From Nocardia niigatensis NBRC 100131 (GTDB lineage: Bacteria > Actinomycetota > Actinomycetes > Mycobacteriales > Mycobacteriaceae): a DNA stretch of 64,000 bases. Made by a program: the position numbers and the translations under genes. Shown in pieces: positions 38,795 to 49,053 of the stretch; the first letter of the stretch is position 1; every line of letters begins with the position of its first letter. The notes beneath the pieces are model-generated. The model saw nothing but the letters and a program-made list of their open reading frames with translations. It was not told the DNA's origin and made no database searches. Location: the NCBI RefSeq assembly GCF_000308655.1, contig NZ_BAGC01000039.1, forward strand, positions 1 through 64,000. The letters run 5' to 3'.

Positions 38795-39418
38795 GTGGAG
38801 CAACAATCCGCAGTGTCCATCGACGTGATCACCCTGCGCTACGGACCCGACGACCCCACCGCCACCCTCGGCATCGCCACGCGGCGGTGGGAGCCGTTCG
38901 CCGGTGAGCTGGCGCTGCCGGGTGTGCTGCTCGGCCTCGGCGAACGCCTCGCCGAGGCCGCCCACCGCGCGGTCCACACCAAACTCGGCGTGCCGGAGGA
39001 CGCCATCCTGGCCATCGGTCAGGTCGCCACCTTCGATGAGCCGCACCGCGATCCGCGCGGGCCGACCCTGTCCATCGCCATGTGGGCCGTGGTCGGACCG
39101 CACGGCACCGACAGCGCGACCTGGGTTCCGTTCGATGCCGTCCCGCCGCTGGCGTTCGACCACAACCAGATCGTCGCCGCCGCCCGCACCCGGCTGGCCG
39201 ACATGCTCTGGAAGGACCTCACCTTCACCCGCGCCCTCACCGGCGACCAGTTCACCGCCACCCGAGCCGTCAGCCTCACCACCGCCCTGCACGGCACCAA
39301 ACCCGACCCCGGCAACCTGAATCGGACATTGGCCGCCCTCCCCGGCCTTTCCCGCACCGGCGAACGCGTCCGTGTGAAGGCCACCGGCCGCCCCGCCGCG
39401 GTCTGGTCCTTCACCTGA
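38795..39418 (+). CDS. NUDIX-winged-helix regulator, NrtR-like, with degenerate NUDIX box
   Basis: A 207-residue protein from the GTG at 38795 (GTG at 38813 gives 201 residues). The NUDIX box region reads LGLGERLAEAAHRAVHTKLG. The expected REUxEE catalytic residues are replaced by RAVHTK, so hydrolysis is unlikely. The C-terminus reads LNRTLAALPGLSRTGERV and GRPAAVWSF. These match the winged-helix end of NrtR-type repressors, which sense ADP-ribose-like nucleotides. It is the last cassette gene, 10 bases after the PurA-like stop, and is the likely ligand of the two upstream inverted repeats. Confidence 0.8.
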   Translation: MEQQSAVSIDVITLRYGPDDPTATLGIATRRWEPFAGELALPGVLLGLGERLAEAAHRAVHTKLGVPEDAILAIGQVATFDEPHRDPRGPTLSIAMWAVVGPHGTDSATWVPFDAVPPLAFDHNQIVAAARTRLADMLWKDLTFTRALTGDQFTATRAVSLTTALHGTKPDPGNLNRTLAALPGLSRTGERVRVKATGRPAAVWSFT

Positions 39419-39641
39419 TCTCGTTCCGGCTCGAGGAATCAGCGCCGCGTGGCCACGCAGGCCACCGGCGGCCGGCCGGTAGCGCGGGCGTCGGCGACGC
39501 GGGCCCGCGCGGTCACCGCCTCGGTCCCGCTGCGCGTCGATTACGAGCGCACCGAACTCCGCCGCAGTCCGCTGCCGGTCATGCAAACCATCGAGAGCTG
39601 GGCCGAGACGCGATCGGGTACGTCCCCGCCACCCGCGAACG
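39419..39641. other. Intergenic region after the cassette
   Basis: About 220 bases between convergent genes. A plus-strand frame (from about 39449) has high GC at the third codon position but no recognisable family. It may be a decayed gene end. Otherwise nothing is seen. Confidence 0.4.
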
Positions 39642-40253
39642 CTACGACGACAGCCCATCCTGAGCCAGCCCCTCCGCCACCCGGGCAGATCCGTCGAGGA
39701 CCGATTGGACGAGCTGCCGAACTGCTTCGAGCAGGCGGTCCTTCTGACCGTTGCGGACCAGGTGCGGAACCAGGTCGCCGCCGAGCGGGGCCAGCAGCAG
39801 CCCGCCGACCACCTCGGCGTCCAGATCCGGGCGCGCCTCGCGGAGCAGGGTGGCGATGTGGGTCGCCCAGAACGCGTGCAACTCCTCGGCGCGCGGGTGC
39901 GGTGGAATCGCCCGATAGGCGACCGAGAGCTCGATGTCGTCGGCGACCATGCGGGTCATGGCATCGAAGTAGGCCAGCAGTCGCTCGCCCGCCGGTGCGC
40001 CCGGACCGAGCGGGGGCGGGCCGGACCGCACGGCCTCCATCAGGGCGAACGCGCCCTCGGCGACCAGTTCGTGCAGCAGCCCGGCCCGATTGCCGAAGCG
40101 GTGGAACAGCGTGCCCTTGGCGACTCCGGCCGCGCCCGCGATCCGTTCCATGGTGACAGCCTCCGCGCCCTCCTCGGCGAACAGCCGGCGCGTCGCTTCG
40201 AGGATGGCCTGCCGGTTGCGGGCGGCGTCGGCGCGTTCCTTGGGCGGGTTCAT
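39642..40253 (-). CDS. TetR-family transcriptional regulator
   Basis: A 203-residue regulator with helix-turn-helix VTMERIAGAAGVAKGTLFHRFGNRAGLLHEL. It is divergent from an oxidoreductase gene, and two near-identical 15-bp palindromes lie between them. It probably represses that oxidoreductase and itself. The ATG at 40253 has GGAAGTGGTG upstream, and an upstream frame adds 23 residues. Confidence 0.93.
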   Translation of the reverse strand: MNPPKERADAARNRQAILEATRRLFAEEGAEAVTMERIAGAAGVAKGTLFHRFGNRAGLLHELVAEGAFALMEAVRSGPPPLGPGAPAGERLLAYFDAMTRMVADDIELSVAYRAIPPHPRAEELHAFWATHIATLLREARPDLDAEVVGGLLLAPLGGDLVPHLVRNGQKDRLLEAVRQLVQSVLDGSARVAEGLAQDGLSS

Positions 40254-40274
40254 ATCACCACTTCCATTGACAAC

Positions 40275-40322
40275 TTGACCGACGGTCAATATCTTCGCAG
40301 ATATATCTTGACCGTCAGTCAA
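40275..40322. promoter_or_regulatory. Two TetR operators between tetR and the MDR oxidoreductase
   Basis: TTGACCGACGGTCAA (40275-40289) is a perfect palindrome, and TTGACCGTCAGTCAA (40308-40322) is a close copy. Their spacing is 33 bp, about three helical turns. The first lies near the tetR start and the second just upstream of the oxidoreductase start, which fits control of both genes. Confidence 0.75.
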
Positions 40323-40337
40323 CTTATGAGGTTTTCA

Positions 40338-41315
40338 ATGCAAGCAATCCTATTGACCGGCACCGGCGCACCCGACGTCCTGGTTGCGGGCGAGGTGCCC
40401 GCACCGCGACCGCGGGCCGGGGAGATCCTGCTGCGCGCCGAGGCGATCCCCGTCCTGTTCCCCGAGACCATGCTGCGTTCGGGCGCGTTCCCGTTGCCGG
40501 TGGAATTCCCGATCGTCTTCGGCACGCAGGCCGCGGGCGTCATCACCGAAGTCGGCGCGGGTGTGGACACCTCGCTGATCGGACGGCGAGTCGTCGTGAG
40601 CAGCAACAGCTTCGGCACGTACGCCGAGCAGGTCTGCGTCCCGGCCGAAGGGGTGACGCCGATTCCGGACGGCCTGGGCACCGTCGAGGCCGCGGCCGTC
40701 TCCATGAGCGGCTCGGTGGCGATCCCCCTGCTGGACACCGCCCGGCTCACCGGCACCGAGACGGTCCTGATCGAGGCGGCCGCCACGGGTGTCGGCGCCT
40801 ATCTCACGCAACTGGCCAAGGAGTACGGCGCGGCGCGGGTGATCGCGACCGCGGGCGGCGCCGAAAAGGCCGCGCAGGCCCGGGAATTCGGGGCCGACGT
40901 GGTCATCGACCACCACGCCGCGGACTGGACCGAGCGGCTGCGCGAAATCCTCGGCGGCGCAACGCTGGACGTGGTCTTCGATTCGATCGGCGGCGAATCC
41001 GCGCTCGCAGTATTGGATCTCATGACCCCGCTGCGCGGGCGCATGCTCAGCTACGGGTTCCTGTCCGGCGCGCCCGCCCAGGTCAGTGCCATGGATCTGA
41101 TCATGCGCGGCCTCACCCTCGTCGGCTGCTCCGGACCGGACTGGCTGGCGGGAGTGGCCGCTGCCCGCGGCGCCGCGCTGGCGCGGGCGGCCGACGGCTC
41201 GCTCACTCCCCTGGTCGATCGGGTGCTGCCACTCGACCAGGCCGCGCAGGCCCATCGCCTGCTGGCCGACCGCGCCGCCAAGGGCACCATCGTGCTACGG
41301 CCCGCCGGGGCATGA
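40338..41315 (+). CDS. Quinone-oxidoreductase-like medium-chain dehydrogenase (zinc-free MDR)
   Basis: A 325-residue NADPH-dependent oxidoreductase. It has the N-terminal GroES-like domain, the nucleotide-binding loop AAATGVGAYLTQLAK, the strand ending VIATAGG, and a Rossmann motif with DVVFDSIGG. Zinc-ligand Cys clusters are missing, as in quinone oxidoreductases. GAGG is placed 6 bases before the ATG. It is divergent from and probably repressed by the TetR protein, and may reduce reactive quinones or enones. Confidence 0.9.
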   Translation: MQAILLTGTGAPDVLVAGEVPAPRPRAGEILLRAEAIPVLFPETMLRSGAFPLPVEFPIVFGTQAAGVITEVGAGVDTSLIGRRVVVSSNSFGTYAEQVCVPAEGVTPIPDGLGTVEAAAVSMSGSVAIPLLDTARLTGTETVLIEAAATGVGAYLTQLAKEYGAARVIATAGGAEKAAQAREFGADVVIDHHAADWTERLREILGGATLDVVFDSIGGESALAVLDLMTPLRGRMLSYGFLSGAPAQVSAMDLIMRGLTLVGCSGPDWLAGVAAARGAALARAADGSLTPLVDRVLPLDQAAQAHRLLADRAAKGTIVLRPAGA

Positions 41316-41327
41316 CGAAAATCCGGC

Positions 41328-41585
41328 TCAGCCGGTGATTTCCCACTCGTGGACGGTGAGTTCCGAAGCGCCCGTGGTGTGAATCGGGTCCGTGTGGATC
41401 AGTTCCTGTGCGGCAGCCAGATTCTCGGCGGTGATCACGTACGCGCCGCCGCTGCCGTCGGTGAATTTGCCGGTCTCCACCAGCTGTCCGCGTTCGCGGA
41501 CCTCCGCCAGCCAATCCTGGTGCGGGACGATGACGGAATCGTCGAAGCGCGGGGTGCGCATGGCCAGGACCAGATATTTGCGCAC
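41328..41585 (-). CDS. YciI-family protein
   Basis: An 85-residue ferredoxin-like-fold protein (MRKYLVLAMRTPRF, PHQDWLAEVRERGQLVETGKFTDGSGGAYVI). YciI proteins have a conserved His/Asp pocket and mostly unknown functions. In operons they often accompany ECF sigma factors, but here the neighbours are nusB and an oxidoreductase. It is 33 bases from nusB and may be cotranscribed with it. Confidence 0.85.
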   Translation of the reverse strand: MRKYLVLAMRTPRFDDSVIVPHQDWLAEVRERGQLVETGKFTDGSGGAYVITAENLAAAQELIHTDPIHTTGASELTVHEWEITG

Positions 41586-41618
41586 CCTGCGCCTCTCCTT
41601 CGAACTACTGCTCGCGAA

Positions 41619-42134
41619 CTATTTCTCGTCGTCGGCGACGACCGTGCTGCGGGTCGCGGCCGCGGCCGCCCGGACCTGCGGGGCCACCTGGACCACCTGG
41701 CCGAGCACCCCGTTGATGAACGACGGCGAATCGTCGGTGGACAGCTCCTTGGCCAGCTCCACCGCTTCGTCGACCGCCACCACCGGGGGAACGTCGTTGG
41801 CGTGGAACAACTCCCACACCGCCACCCGCAGAATGGCGCGGTCCACGGCGGGCAGCCGTCCCAGCGTCCAGTCCTGCAGGTACGACTCGATGGTGCCGTC
41901 CACCCGGTCCAGATCGTCGGCGACGCCTTCGACCAGGACCCGGGTGTAGGGGCTCACCGGAGCCACCGATTCCTCACGGACCGACAGCGAGACACGCTCG
42001 GACAGCAGGTCCGCGGGATCGATGTCGCGGGCCTCCGCCTCGAACAGCAGATCCACCGCGCGCCGGCGCGCCTTGTGCCGTGCGCCGAGCTTCTTGAAAG
42101 ATTTCTTGTCCGATTGATCGGCCACGGAAGACAT
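41619..42134 (-). CDS. nusB: Transcription antitermination factor NusB
   Basis: Binds boxA RNA with S10 and aids antitermination of rRNA operons. The 171-residue product has a basic N-terminus ([27 protein letters not shown]) and the all-helical core ending [15 protein letters not shown] disordered tail of about 20 residues is present. It lies 11 bases downstream of efp in the order pepQ-efp-nusB, usual for actinobacteria. Confidence 0.95.
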   Translation of the reverse strand: MSSVADQSDKKSFKKLGARHKARRRAVDLLFEAEARDIDPADLLSERVSLSVREESVAPVSPYTRVLVEGVADDLDRVDGTIESYLQDWTLGRLPAVDRAILRVAVWELFHANDVPPVVAVDEAVELAKELSTDDSPSFINGVLGQVVQVAPQVRAAAAATRSTVVADDEK

Positions 42135-42145
42135 TATCCGTCGCG

Positions 42146-42709
42146 TCAGTTGTTGACGCGGCTGATGTAGCTGCCGTCGCGGGTGTCGATGCGCAGCTTG
42201 TCGCCCTGGTTGATGAACAGCGGCACCTGCACCTCGGCGCCGGTCTCCACGGTGGCGGGCTTGGTGCCCGCCGAGGAGCGGTCGCCCTGCAGGCCCGGCT
42301 CGGTGTGGGTGACGACGACGTCGATGGCGACGGGGAGCTCGACGAACAGCGCCTCACCCTCGTGCATGGCGATCTGCACGGCCATGTTCTCCAGCAGGAA
42401 GCCGGCATTGCGGCCCAGCAGCTGCTCGCTCAGGTGGATCTGGTCGTAGGTGTCGCCGTCCATGAAGATGTAGTCCTGGCCATCGTGGTACAGGTATGTC
42501 ATGTCGCGACGGTCGACGGTCGCGGTCTCCACCTTGACGCCGGCGTTGAAGGTCTTGTCGACGACCTTGCCCGAGACCACGTTCTTCAGCTTGGTACGCA
42601 CGAAGGCGGGACCCTTACCCGGCTTGACGTGCTGGAACTCGACGATCTGCTGCAGCTGATTGTCGATCTTCAGCACGAGGCCGTTCTTGAAGTCGCTGGT
42701 GTCCGCCAC
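42146..42709 (-). CDS. efp: Elongation factor P
   Basis: Relieves ribosome stalling at polyproline stretches. The 187-residue protein has the domain I loop VKPGKGPAF with a PGKGP arrangement, characteristic of actinobacterial EF-P that works with an unmodified Lys (Lys32). No modification-enzyme gene is nearby, consistent with this class. OB domains follow ([33 protein letters not shown]). Confidence 0.97.
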   Translation of the reverse strand: MADTSDFKNGLVLKIDNQLQQIVEFQHVKPGKGPAFVRTKLKNVVSGKVVDKTFNAGVKVETATVDRRDMTYLYHDGQDYIFMDGDTYDQIHLSEQLLGRNAGFLLENMAVQIAMHEGEALFVELPVAIDVVVTHTEPGLQGDRSSAGTKPATVETGAEVQVPLFINQGDKLRIDTRDGSYISRVNN

Positions 42710-42746
42710 TGTCCTCGGATCTCCTACTAGTCGGTCAAACCGCGCG

Positions 42747-43871
42747 TCAGTCGACGACGGTCAGGTCTTTGCTGGTGCGGGTGAGCAGCTCCGGGCCCCC
42801 CTGGCGAACCACGAGCGTGTCCTCGATCCGTACGCCACCGCGGCCGGGGAAGTACACACCTGGCTCGACGGTCACCGCCACGCCATCCAGCAGTGTACCT
42901 GTGCCGGTTTTGGCGATTCCGGGCGCTTCGTGAATCTGCAGGCCCACACCGTGCCCGAGGCCGTGCACGAACAGCTCACCGTGTCCGGCGGCCTCGATCA
43001 CCGCACGCGACGCCGCGTCCACCGCCTTGGTCGAGACGCCCGGGGTCAGGGCCTCACGCCCGGCCTGCTGCGCGCGCCGGACCAGCTCGTACACCTCGCG
43101 CTGCCAGTCCGCGGGCGCGCCGAGCACGAAGGTGCGGGTCATGTCGGAGTGGTAGCCGCCGACCACCGCGCCGAAGTCGAGCTTCACGAAATCGCCGGCG
43201 GCCAGCACCGCCCCGGTCGGGCGATGGTGCGGGACAGCCGAATTCGGGCCCGCCGCCACGATGGTCTCGAAGGCGACCGCCTCCGCGCCGTGCTCGAACA
43301 TGAGCCACTCCAGCTCCCGGGCCACCTGCCGTTCGGTGCGGCCGGGCCGCAGGCCGCCGCGCTCGAGCAGGGTGGCCAGGGCCGCGTCGGCGGCGTCGCA
43401 GGCCGCGCGCAGCTGGTCGACCTCGAACTCGTCCTTGACCATCCGCAGCTGCTCGACCAGCCCCGAGATGGCGACCAGGTCCAGGCCGGTGCCCAGCGCG
43501 GACAGGCTCCGATGCTGGTCGACGGTGACCACGTGGCTCTCGAATCCGACTCGGCCGGTCTGCCACTCCCCCGCGATCTCCATGACGCGGCGGGCGCTGA
43601 CCCGGTTGATCTCGGCGCGCAGATCGGGCACCTGGACGCCGACCTGGGTGAGATAGCGGCCGTCGGTGCAGATGATGGTGCGGTCCTCGGTGGAGTCCCA
43701 GGCGTACACCAGCAGCGCGGCGTTCGACCCGGTGAACCCGGTCAGGTACCGGATATTGATCAGGTCCGTGACCAGCAGGGCATCGACGCGGTTCTCCACC
43801 AGCAGATTGCGCAGATTGGCCCTGCGCAGCGCGTAGTCGGGGCGCCGGGCCGAAGCGTGATCAGCAGACAT
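42747..43871 (-). CDS. pepQ: Xaa-Pro peptidase (creatinase/aminopeptidase P family)
   Basis: Cleaves N-terminal or dipeptide X-Pro bonds using two metal ions. The 374-residue protein has the creatinase N-domain and a pita-bread domain. Metal ligands are visible as Asp (KLDFG), Asp (YHSDMTR), His (GLGHGVGLQ), Glu (TVEPGVY) and Glu (RIEDTLV). It is the first gene of the pepQ-efp-nusB group. The ATG at 43871 gives [17 protein letters not shown]. Confidence 0.94.
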   Translation of the reverse strand: MSADHASARRPDYALRRANLRNLLVENRVDALLVTDLINIRYLTGFTGSNAALLVYAWDSTEDRTIICTDGRYLTQVGVQVPDLRAEINRVSARRVMEIAGEWQTGRVGFESHVVTVDQHRSLSALGTGLDLVAISGLVEQLRMVKDEFEVDQLRAACDAADAALATLLERGGLRPGRTERQVARELEWLMFEHGAEAVAFETIVAAGPNSAVPHHRPTGAVLAAGDFVKLDFGAVVGGYHSDMTRTFVLGAPADWQREVYELVRRAQQAGREALTPGVSTKAVDAASRAVIEAAGHGELFVHGLGHGVGLQIHEAPGIAKTGTGTLLDGVAVTVEPGVYFPGRGGVRIEDTLVVRQGGPELLTRTSKDLTVVD

Positions 43872-44021
43872 GGGTCAAAGCTACCGCCGACACGCCGCAA
43901 CGCCGACACGCAACACGTGAATGGACCTGTTATGGAACTCGCGCTGTTCACATAGCAAGCGGTTCTCCACATTTCGCGATCGCGCGCCCCGCGCCGGGCG
44001 CCGGCGCGCGACCCTCGAACC

Positions 44022-44543
44022 ATGCCCGCACTGCCGACCCTGCTGTTCGCCCTGTGGTGCCTCGCGCTCAGCGCCTGCGATCTGTGCTGCCGGCGGCTAC
44101 CGAACGCCCTCACCCTGCCGGGCGCGGCGTTCGTGCTCGGCTACGGATTCGCCACGGGCAGACCGGCTCTCGCCCTCTCCGGCGCGGTGCTGCTGGCCGT
44201 CCCGTATCTGCTCGTGCACCTGTGCAGCCCACATGCCCTCGGCGCGGGCGATGTCAAACTGGCGCTCGGTCTAGGAGCCGCGACAGCCCTCGCCGGCCCG
44301 CAGACCTGGTGCTGGGCGGCGCTCGCCGCGCCGATGCTGACCGCGGCCGCCGGCCTGGGCAGCCTGCTCGCGGCGCATCCCTCGCTATCGCCGCCGTCCC
44401 CGCTGTCGCCACCGTCCGCGCAACCGCGTGGCGACGCCCGTGCCCGGTGGACGTCCAGTGGGCCCGCGGTCGCTGCCGGGACGCTCGCGCACGGGCCCGC
44501 GATGTGTGCCGCGAGCGTGGTGGCGGTGCTGGCCGGGCGCTGA
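44022..44543 (+). CDS. Prepilin-peptidase (A24)-like membrane protein
   Basis: A 173-residue membrane protein with about four to five hydrophobic helices. It has the two A24 catalytic aspartates: the first in [18 protein letters not shown] and the second in [10 protein letters not shown]. It lacks the methylase part, as in actinobacterial short forms. A Ser/Pro-rich stretch precedes the last helix. It lies 60 bases before aroC, a position seen in relatives, and may process type IV-like pilins. Confidence 0.85.
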   Translation: MPALPTLLFALWCLALSACDLCCRRLPNALTLPGAAFVLGYGFATGRPALALSGAVLLAVPYLLVHLCSPHALGAGDVKLALGLGAATALAGPQTWCWAALAAPMLTAAAGLGSLLAAHPSLSPPSPLSPPSAQPRGDARARWTSSGPAVAAGTLAHGPAMCAASVVAVLAGR

Positions 44544-44604
44544 CATCGGGCTATGCGCGGACCGTGTGTTCGAGCACCCCCGTTGTCATGGAAAGATGTC
44601 ACTC

Positions 44605-45810
44605 GTGTTGCGCTGGATAACTGCCGGAGAATCCCATGGTCCTGCTCTCGTCACCATCCTCGAGGGGATGGTGGCCGGTGTCGAGGTGACCTCCGCCGAG
44701 ATCGGCGCGCAACTGGCCCGGCGACGACTCGGGTACGGGCGTGGCGCGCGGATGAAGTTCGAGGCCGACGTCGTCACCATGGTCGGTGGCGTGCGCCACG
44801 GCCGCACCATGGGCGGCCCGGTCGCCATCGAGGTGGCGAACTCGGAGTGGCCCAAGTGGACCCAGGTCATGTCCGCCGACCCGGTGGACGAGGCCGAACT
44901 TGCCGACCTCGCCCGCAATGCCCCGCTGACCCGTCCCCGCCCGGGCCACGCCGACTACTCGGGCATGCTCAAGTACGGCTTCGACGACGCCCGCAATGTG
45001 CTGGAGCGCGCCAGCGCCCGCGAGACCGCGGCGCGCGTCGCGGCGGGCACGGTGGCCAGGAACTTCCTGCGCCAGGCGCTGGGCGTCGAGGTGATCTCGC
45101 ACGTGGTGTCCATCGGCGCCGCCGCCAACACCACCGGTGTCGTCCCGACCGCCGCGGACCTGGACGCCATCGACGAGTCGCCGGTGCGCGCGTTCGACAA
45201 GGACGCCGAGGCGGCCATGATCGCCGAGATCGAGGCGGCCAAGAAGGACGGCGACACCCTCGGCGGCGTGGTCGAGGTCGTCATCGAGGGCCTGCCCGTC
45301 GGTCTGGGCTCGTTCACCTCCGGTGAGGCGCGCCTGGATTCGCGACTGGCCGCCGCGCTCATGGGCATTCAGGCCATCAAGGGCGTCGAGGTCGGCGACG
45401 GTTTCGAGACCGCTCGCCGCCGCGGCAGCCAGGCCCACGACGAGATGCGGCCGGGCCCCGACGGCGTGCTGCGCTCCACCAACCGCGCGGGCGGCCTGGA
45501 GGGCGGCATGACCAATGGCGAGGCGTTGCGCGTGCGTGCGGCCATGAAGCCGATCTCGACGGTGCCCCGGGCGCTGTCGACGGTCGACATGTCCTCCGGT
45601 GAGGAGGCCGTGGCCATCCACCAGCGTTCGGACGTGTGCGCGGTCCCGGCGGCCGGTGTGGTCGCCGAGGCGATGGTGGCGCTGGTCGTGGCGCAGGCCG
45701 TGCTGGACAAGTTCGGCGGCGACTCGCTGCCCGAGACCGTCGACAACATCCACGCCTACCTGAAGCGGATCAACGCTCGTCCGCACATCCCGGGCCACGC
45801 CGGGCAGTGA
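44605..45810 (+). CDS. aroC: Chorismate synthase
   Basis: Converts 5-enolpyruvylshikimate-3-phosphate to chorismate with reduced FMN. The 401-residue product starts (V)[15 protein letters not shown]. It has conserved segments [47 protein letters not shown], and the C-terminal [19 protein letters not shown]. The GTG at 44605 has GGAAAG 9 bases upstream, and an ATG at 44596 is an alternative. The stop overlaps the aroK GTG (GTGA). Confidence 0.96.
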   Translation: MLRWITAGESHGPALVTILEGMVAGVEVTSAEIGAQLARRRLGYGRGARMKFEADVVTMVGGVRHGRTMGGPVAIEVANSEWPKWTQVMSADPVDEAELADLARNAPLTRPRPGHADYSGMLKYGFDDARNVLERASARETAARVAAGTVARNFLRQALGVEVISHVVSIGAAANTTGVVPTAADLDAIDESPVRAFDKDAEAAMIAEIEAAKKDGDTLGGVVEVVIEGLPVGLGSFTSGEARLDSRLAAALMGIQAIKGVEVGDGFETARRRGSQAHDEMRPGPDGVLRSTNRAGGLEGGMTNGEALRVRAAMKPISTVPRALSTVDMSSGEEAVAIHQRSDVCAVPAAGVVAEAMVALVVAQAVLDKFGGDSLPETVDNIHAYLKRINARPHIPGHAGQ

Positions 45811-47066
45811 CCGCTGACGACAGCGCGGTGTCCGGCGAGCAGGAACCGGCCGCGGCCGAGCTCGCCGACACCGCCGACGCCGCACCGGCGGGCGGGCCGG
45901 GTGAAACCGGCGGGCCCACGGTCAGTCTGGTGCTGGTCGGCCCGCCGGGCGCGGGCAAGTCGACCATCGGGCGCAAGCTGGCCCGGGAACTCGGCGTGGA
46001 CCTCTACGACACCGACGCCGGGATCGAGGAGCGCGCCGGGCGCACGATTCCGGAGATCTTCGCCGAGGACGGCGAGCCGGAGTTCCGCCGCATGGAGGAG
46101 GAGGTCGTCCGCGACGCCGTCCTCGCCGGGCACGGCGTGGTCTCCCTCGGCGGCGGCTCGGTGCTGTCGGCCGCGACGCGCGCCCTGCTGCGCGACCGCA
46201 CCGTCGTCTACCTGGAAATCAGTGTGGGCGAAGGACTTCGCCGCACCGGCGCCAGCACCAACCGGCCCCTGCTCAACGGCGACGATCCGGCCAAGAAGTA
46301 CCGCGAGCTGATGAAGATCCGCCGCCCCCTCTACCGCGAGGTGGCGACCGTGCGGGTGCGCACCGACGGCCGCAGCCCGGGCCGGGTCGTCCGCATGATC
46401 CTGGCCAAGCTGGGTCTGGAACCGATTGCGCGCCCGGAGGATTCGGCCACCGAGCCCGCCACCGCCGAGCCCGGCGTGAGCAGCCGCTCCCGGGCGCGCC
46501 GCAAGCGCCGTCGCGGCGGGCGGGGTCGCGGGGTGAACAAGCCGGATACCGCCGCCACGACCACGACTGCCGCCGAGGCCGATTCGGCCGCCGGCACCGG
46601 GCAGACCGCGTCCGGCGCGGAGGCCGGCGCCGTCGAGCGGACGAAACCGGCCCGGCGCAACCGGCGTTCGCGCCGTCGCGGTGGCCGGACGGCCGACACC
46701 ACGGCGGTCACCGCCACGACGGGAACGTCCGACACCGAGGAGTCCGGCGCACCGCGTGGCGATGCTCCGGGCGCGCGTTCCGGGGGCGGACGGCGCCGGC
46801 GGGCGTCCCGCGCCGCCGGTTCGCCCACGAGTGCGGCCGCCGGTGGCCAGGATCCCGCCACCGCGTCGTCCGCGTCCGAACAGGACACGCCCGCCGCACA
46901 ACGGGATTCGGCCCGCCCCTCCGGCGCGGTGGCCGCGCCCGGCAATGGCCGCTCCCGGCGGGCGCGGGCCCGCCGGGCCCGGGCGCGGGCCCGCGAGCAC
47001 GAGAACGCCGGCGCCACAGGGCAATCCAGCGCTCCGGCGTCGTCCACGGCGGACGGAGGCTCGTGA
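45807..47066 (+). CDS. aroK: Shikimate kinase with long Arg/Ala-rich C-terminal tail
   Basis: Phosphorylates shikimate. Residues about 39-208 form the kinase, with P-loop GPPGAGKS, Asp68/Asp70 (DTD), GGGSVLS and the lid region [16 protein letters not shown]. The remaining 210 or so residues form a disordered tail of Arg-rich blocks ([43 protein letters not shown]) separated by Ala/Thr/Ser/Glu-rich linkers. A usual AroK is about 170-200 residues, so the tail roughly doubles it. It starts at a GTG overlapping the aroC stop. Confidence 0.92.
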   Translation: MTADDSAVSGEQEPAAAELADTADAAPAGGPGETGGPTVSLVLVGPPGAGKSTIGRKLARELGVDLYDTDAGIEERAGRTIPEIFAEDGEPEFRRMEEEVVRDAVLAGHGVVSLGGGSVLSAATRALLRDRTVVYLEISVGEGLRRTGASTNRPLLNGDDPAKKYRELMKIRRPLYREVATVRVRTDGRSPGRVVRMILAKLGLEPIARPEDSATEPATAEPGVSSRSRARRKRRRGGRGRGVNKPDTAATTTTAAEADSAAGTGQTASGAEAGAVERTKPARRNRRSRRRGGRTADTTAVTATTGTSDTEESGAPRGDAPGARSGGGRRRRASRAAGSPTSAAAGGQDPATASSASEQDTPAAQRDSARPSGAVAAPGNGRSRRARARRARARAREHENAGATGQSSAPASSTADGGS

Positions 47067-47113
47067 TCGACAGCCTGCCGCGTCCGGCCGCCGCCCGGCG
47101 ACCACCGATCTGA

Positions 47114-48298
<1,185 letters not shown>

Positions 48299-48317
48299 GA
48301 CGCAACGGCTTTCACCT

Positions 48318-48353
48318 CAGCGCCCGGCGCCGGTCTCCCGGCGCCGGGCGCTG
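48318..48353 (+). terminator. Terminator after aroB
   Basis: A perfect 16-bp stem CAGCGCCCGGCGCCGG / CCGGCGCCGGGCGCTG with a TCTC tetraloop, 20 bases after the aroB stop. It is very strong but has only a short T-rich tail (TGTCGTGTC). Confidence 0.8.
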
Positions 48354-48398
48354 TCGTGTCTGCCCCGGGCGTTGTCGTATCGGCCCCGCATACGAAAA

Positions 48399-48429
48399 CC
48401 CCCGCGCCACAGCGTGAGTGGCGCGGGGG
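48399..48429 (-). terminator. Terminator of the small membrane-protein gene
   Basis: Perfect 12-bp stem CCCCCGCGCCAC / GTGGCGCGGGGG with a 7-nt loop. On the minus strand it is followed by TTTTCG. It begins about 20 bases after the stop codon at 48448. Confidence 0.85.
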
Positions 48430-48447
48430 TCGTGCTCGTCGGGAGCG

Positions 48448-48930
48448 TCAGACGTTGGCGGGCTCCGGGTTGGGTGCGGTGCCGGCGGGCGTGCCCGGCT
48501 GCTGCTTGCCGTTCCGGCCGGCCAGCCAGCGGCCGACGGTGACACCGAGCATGCCCGGGATGAAGATCAGCAGCACGATGAACGACGCCCCCGAGGTGAG
48601 GTTGAAGAACAGACCCTGATCGCCGAGGTCGAAGCCGGGCACGAAGTCGAGCAGCCAGGCGACCAGCCCGGAGCCGATGCCACCGGCGAGTGCGGCCTTG
48701 AGCCAGCGCATGGTCAGATCGGCGCCGCGATCGGGATCGGCATTGGCGCGCCGATCGGCGCGGCCGTCCAGCAGACCCCACGCGATCACCGCACCGACCA
48801 GCACGATCAGGCACAGGATCCGCATCCAGGCGCCCGTGGTCGGCCAGTACCTCATGCCGAAACCGAGCAGGGCCTCCAGCACAACGGTCAGCGCCCCCAA
48901 GCCCACGGCGCGCAACACCCACGCATTCAT
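48448..48930 (-). CDS. Four-helix membrane protein (B-4DMT-type transporter family)
   Basis: A 160-residue protein with four predicted transmembrane helices (LGALTVVLEALLGFGM, ILCLIVLVGAVIAWGLL, LAGGIGSGLVAWLL, FIVLLIFIPGMLGVTVG). The conserved segment DGRADRRANADPDRGADLTMRWLKAA lies between helices 2 and 3, and a disordered C-terminus follows. It resembles the B-4DMT family found across Nocardiaceae and mycobacteria, and transport is inferred from the family name only. It is monocistronic, divergent from the Fe-S-type regulator gene. Confidence 0.82.
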   Translation of the reverse strand: MNAWVLRAVGLGALTVVLEALLGFGMRYWPTTGAWMRILCLIVLVGAVIAWGLLDGRADRRANADPDRGADLTMRWLKAALAGGIGSGLVAWLLDFVPGFDLGDQGLFFNLTSGASFIVLLIFIPGMLGVTVGRWLAGRNGKQQPGTPAGTAPNPEPANV

Positions 48931-49053
48931 GACGATCACCTTAACCTGCGCGGCCGCCCGGCCGAACCGAATGAATTGAAACTTGTTCCAGAACCATAGC
49001 CGGAGCGGGGCCGCCGGACACAGCCGGGCCCGACACGCTGCTAGAAAGACAGC

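Noticed and set aside
44428..44604. A longer aroC start upstream
   Set aside because: The frame extends into the prepilin-peptidase gene with no conserved sequence. The (V)LRWITAGES start fits the family.
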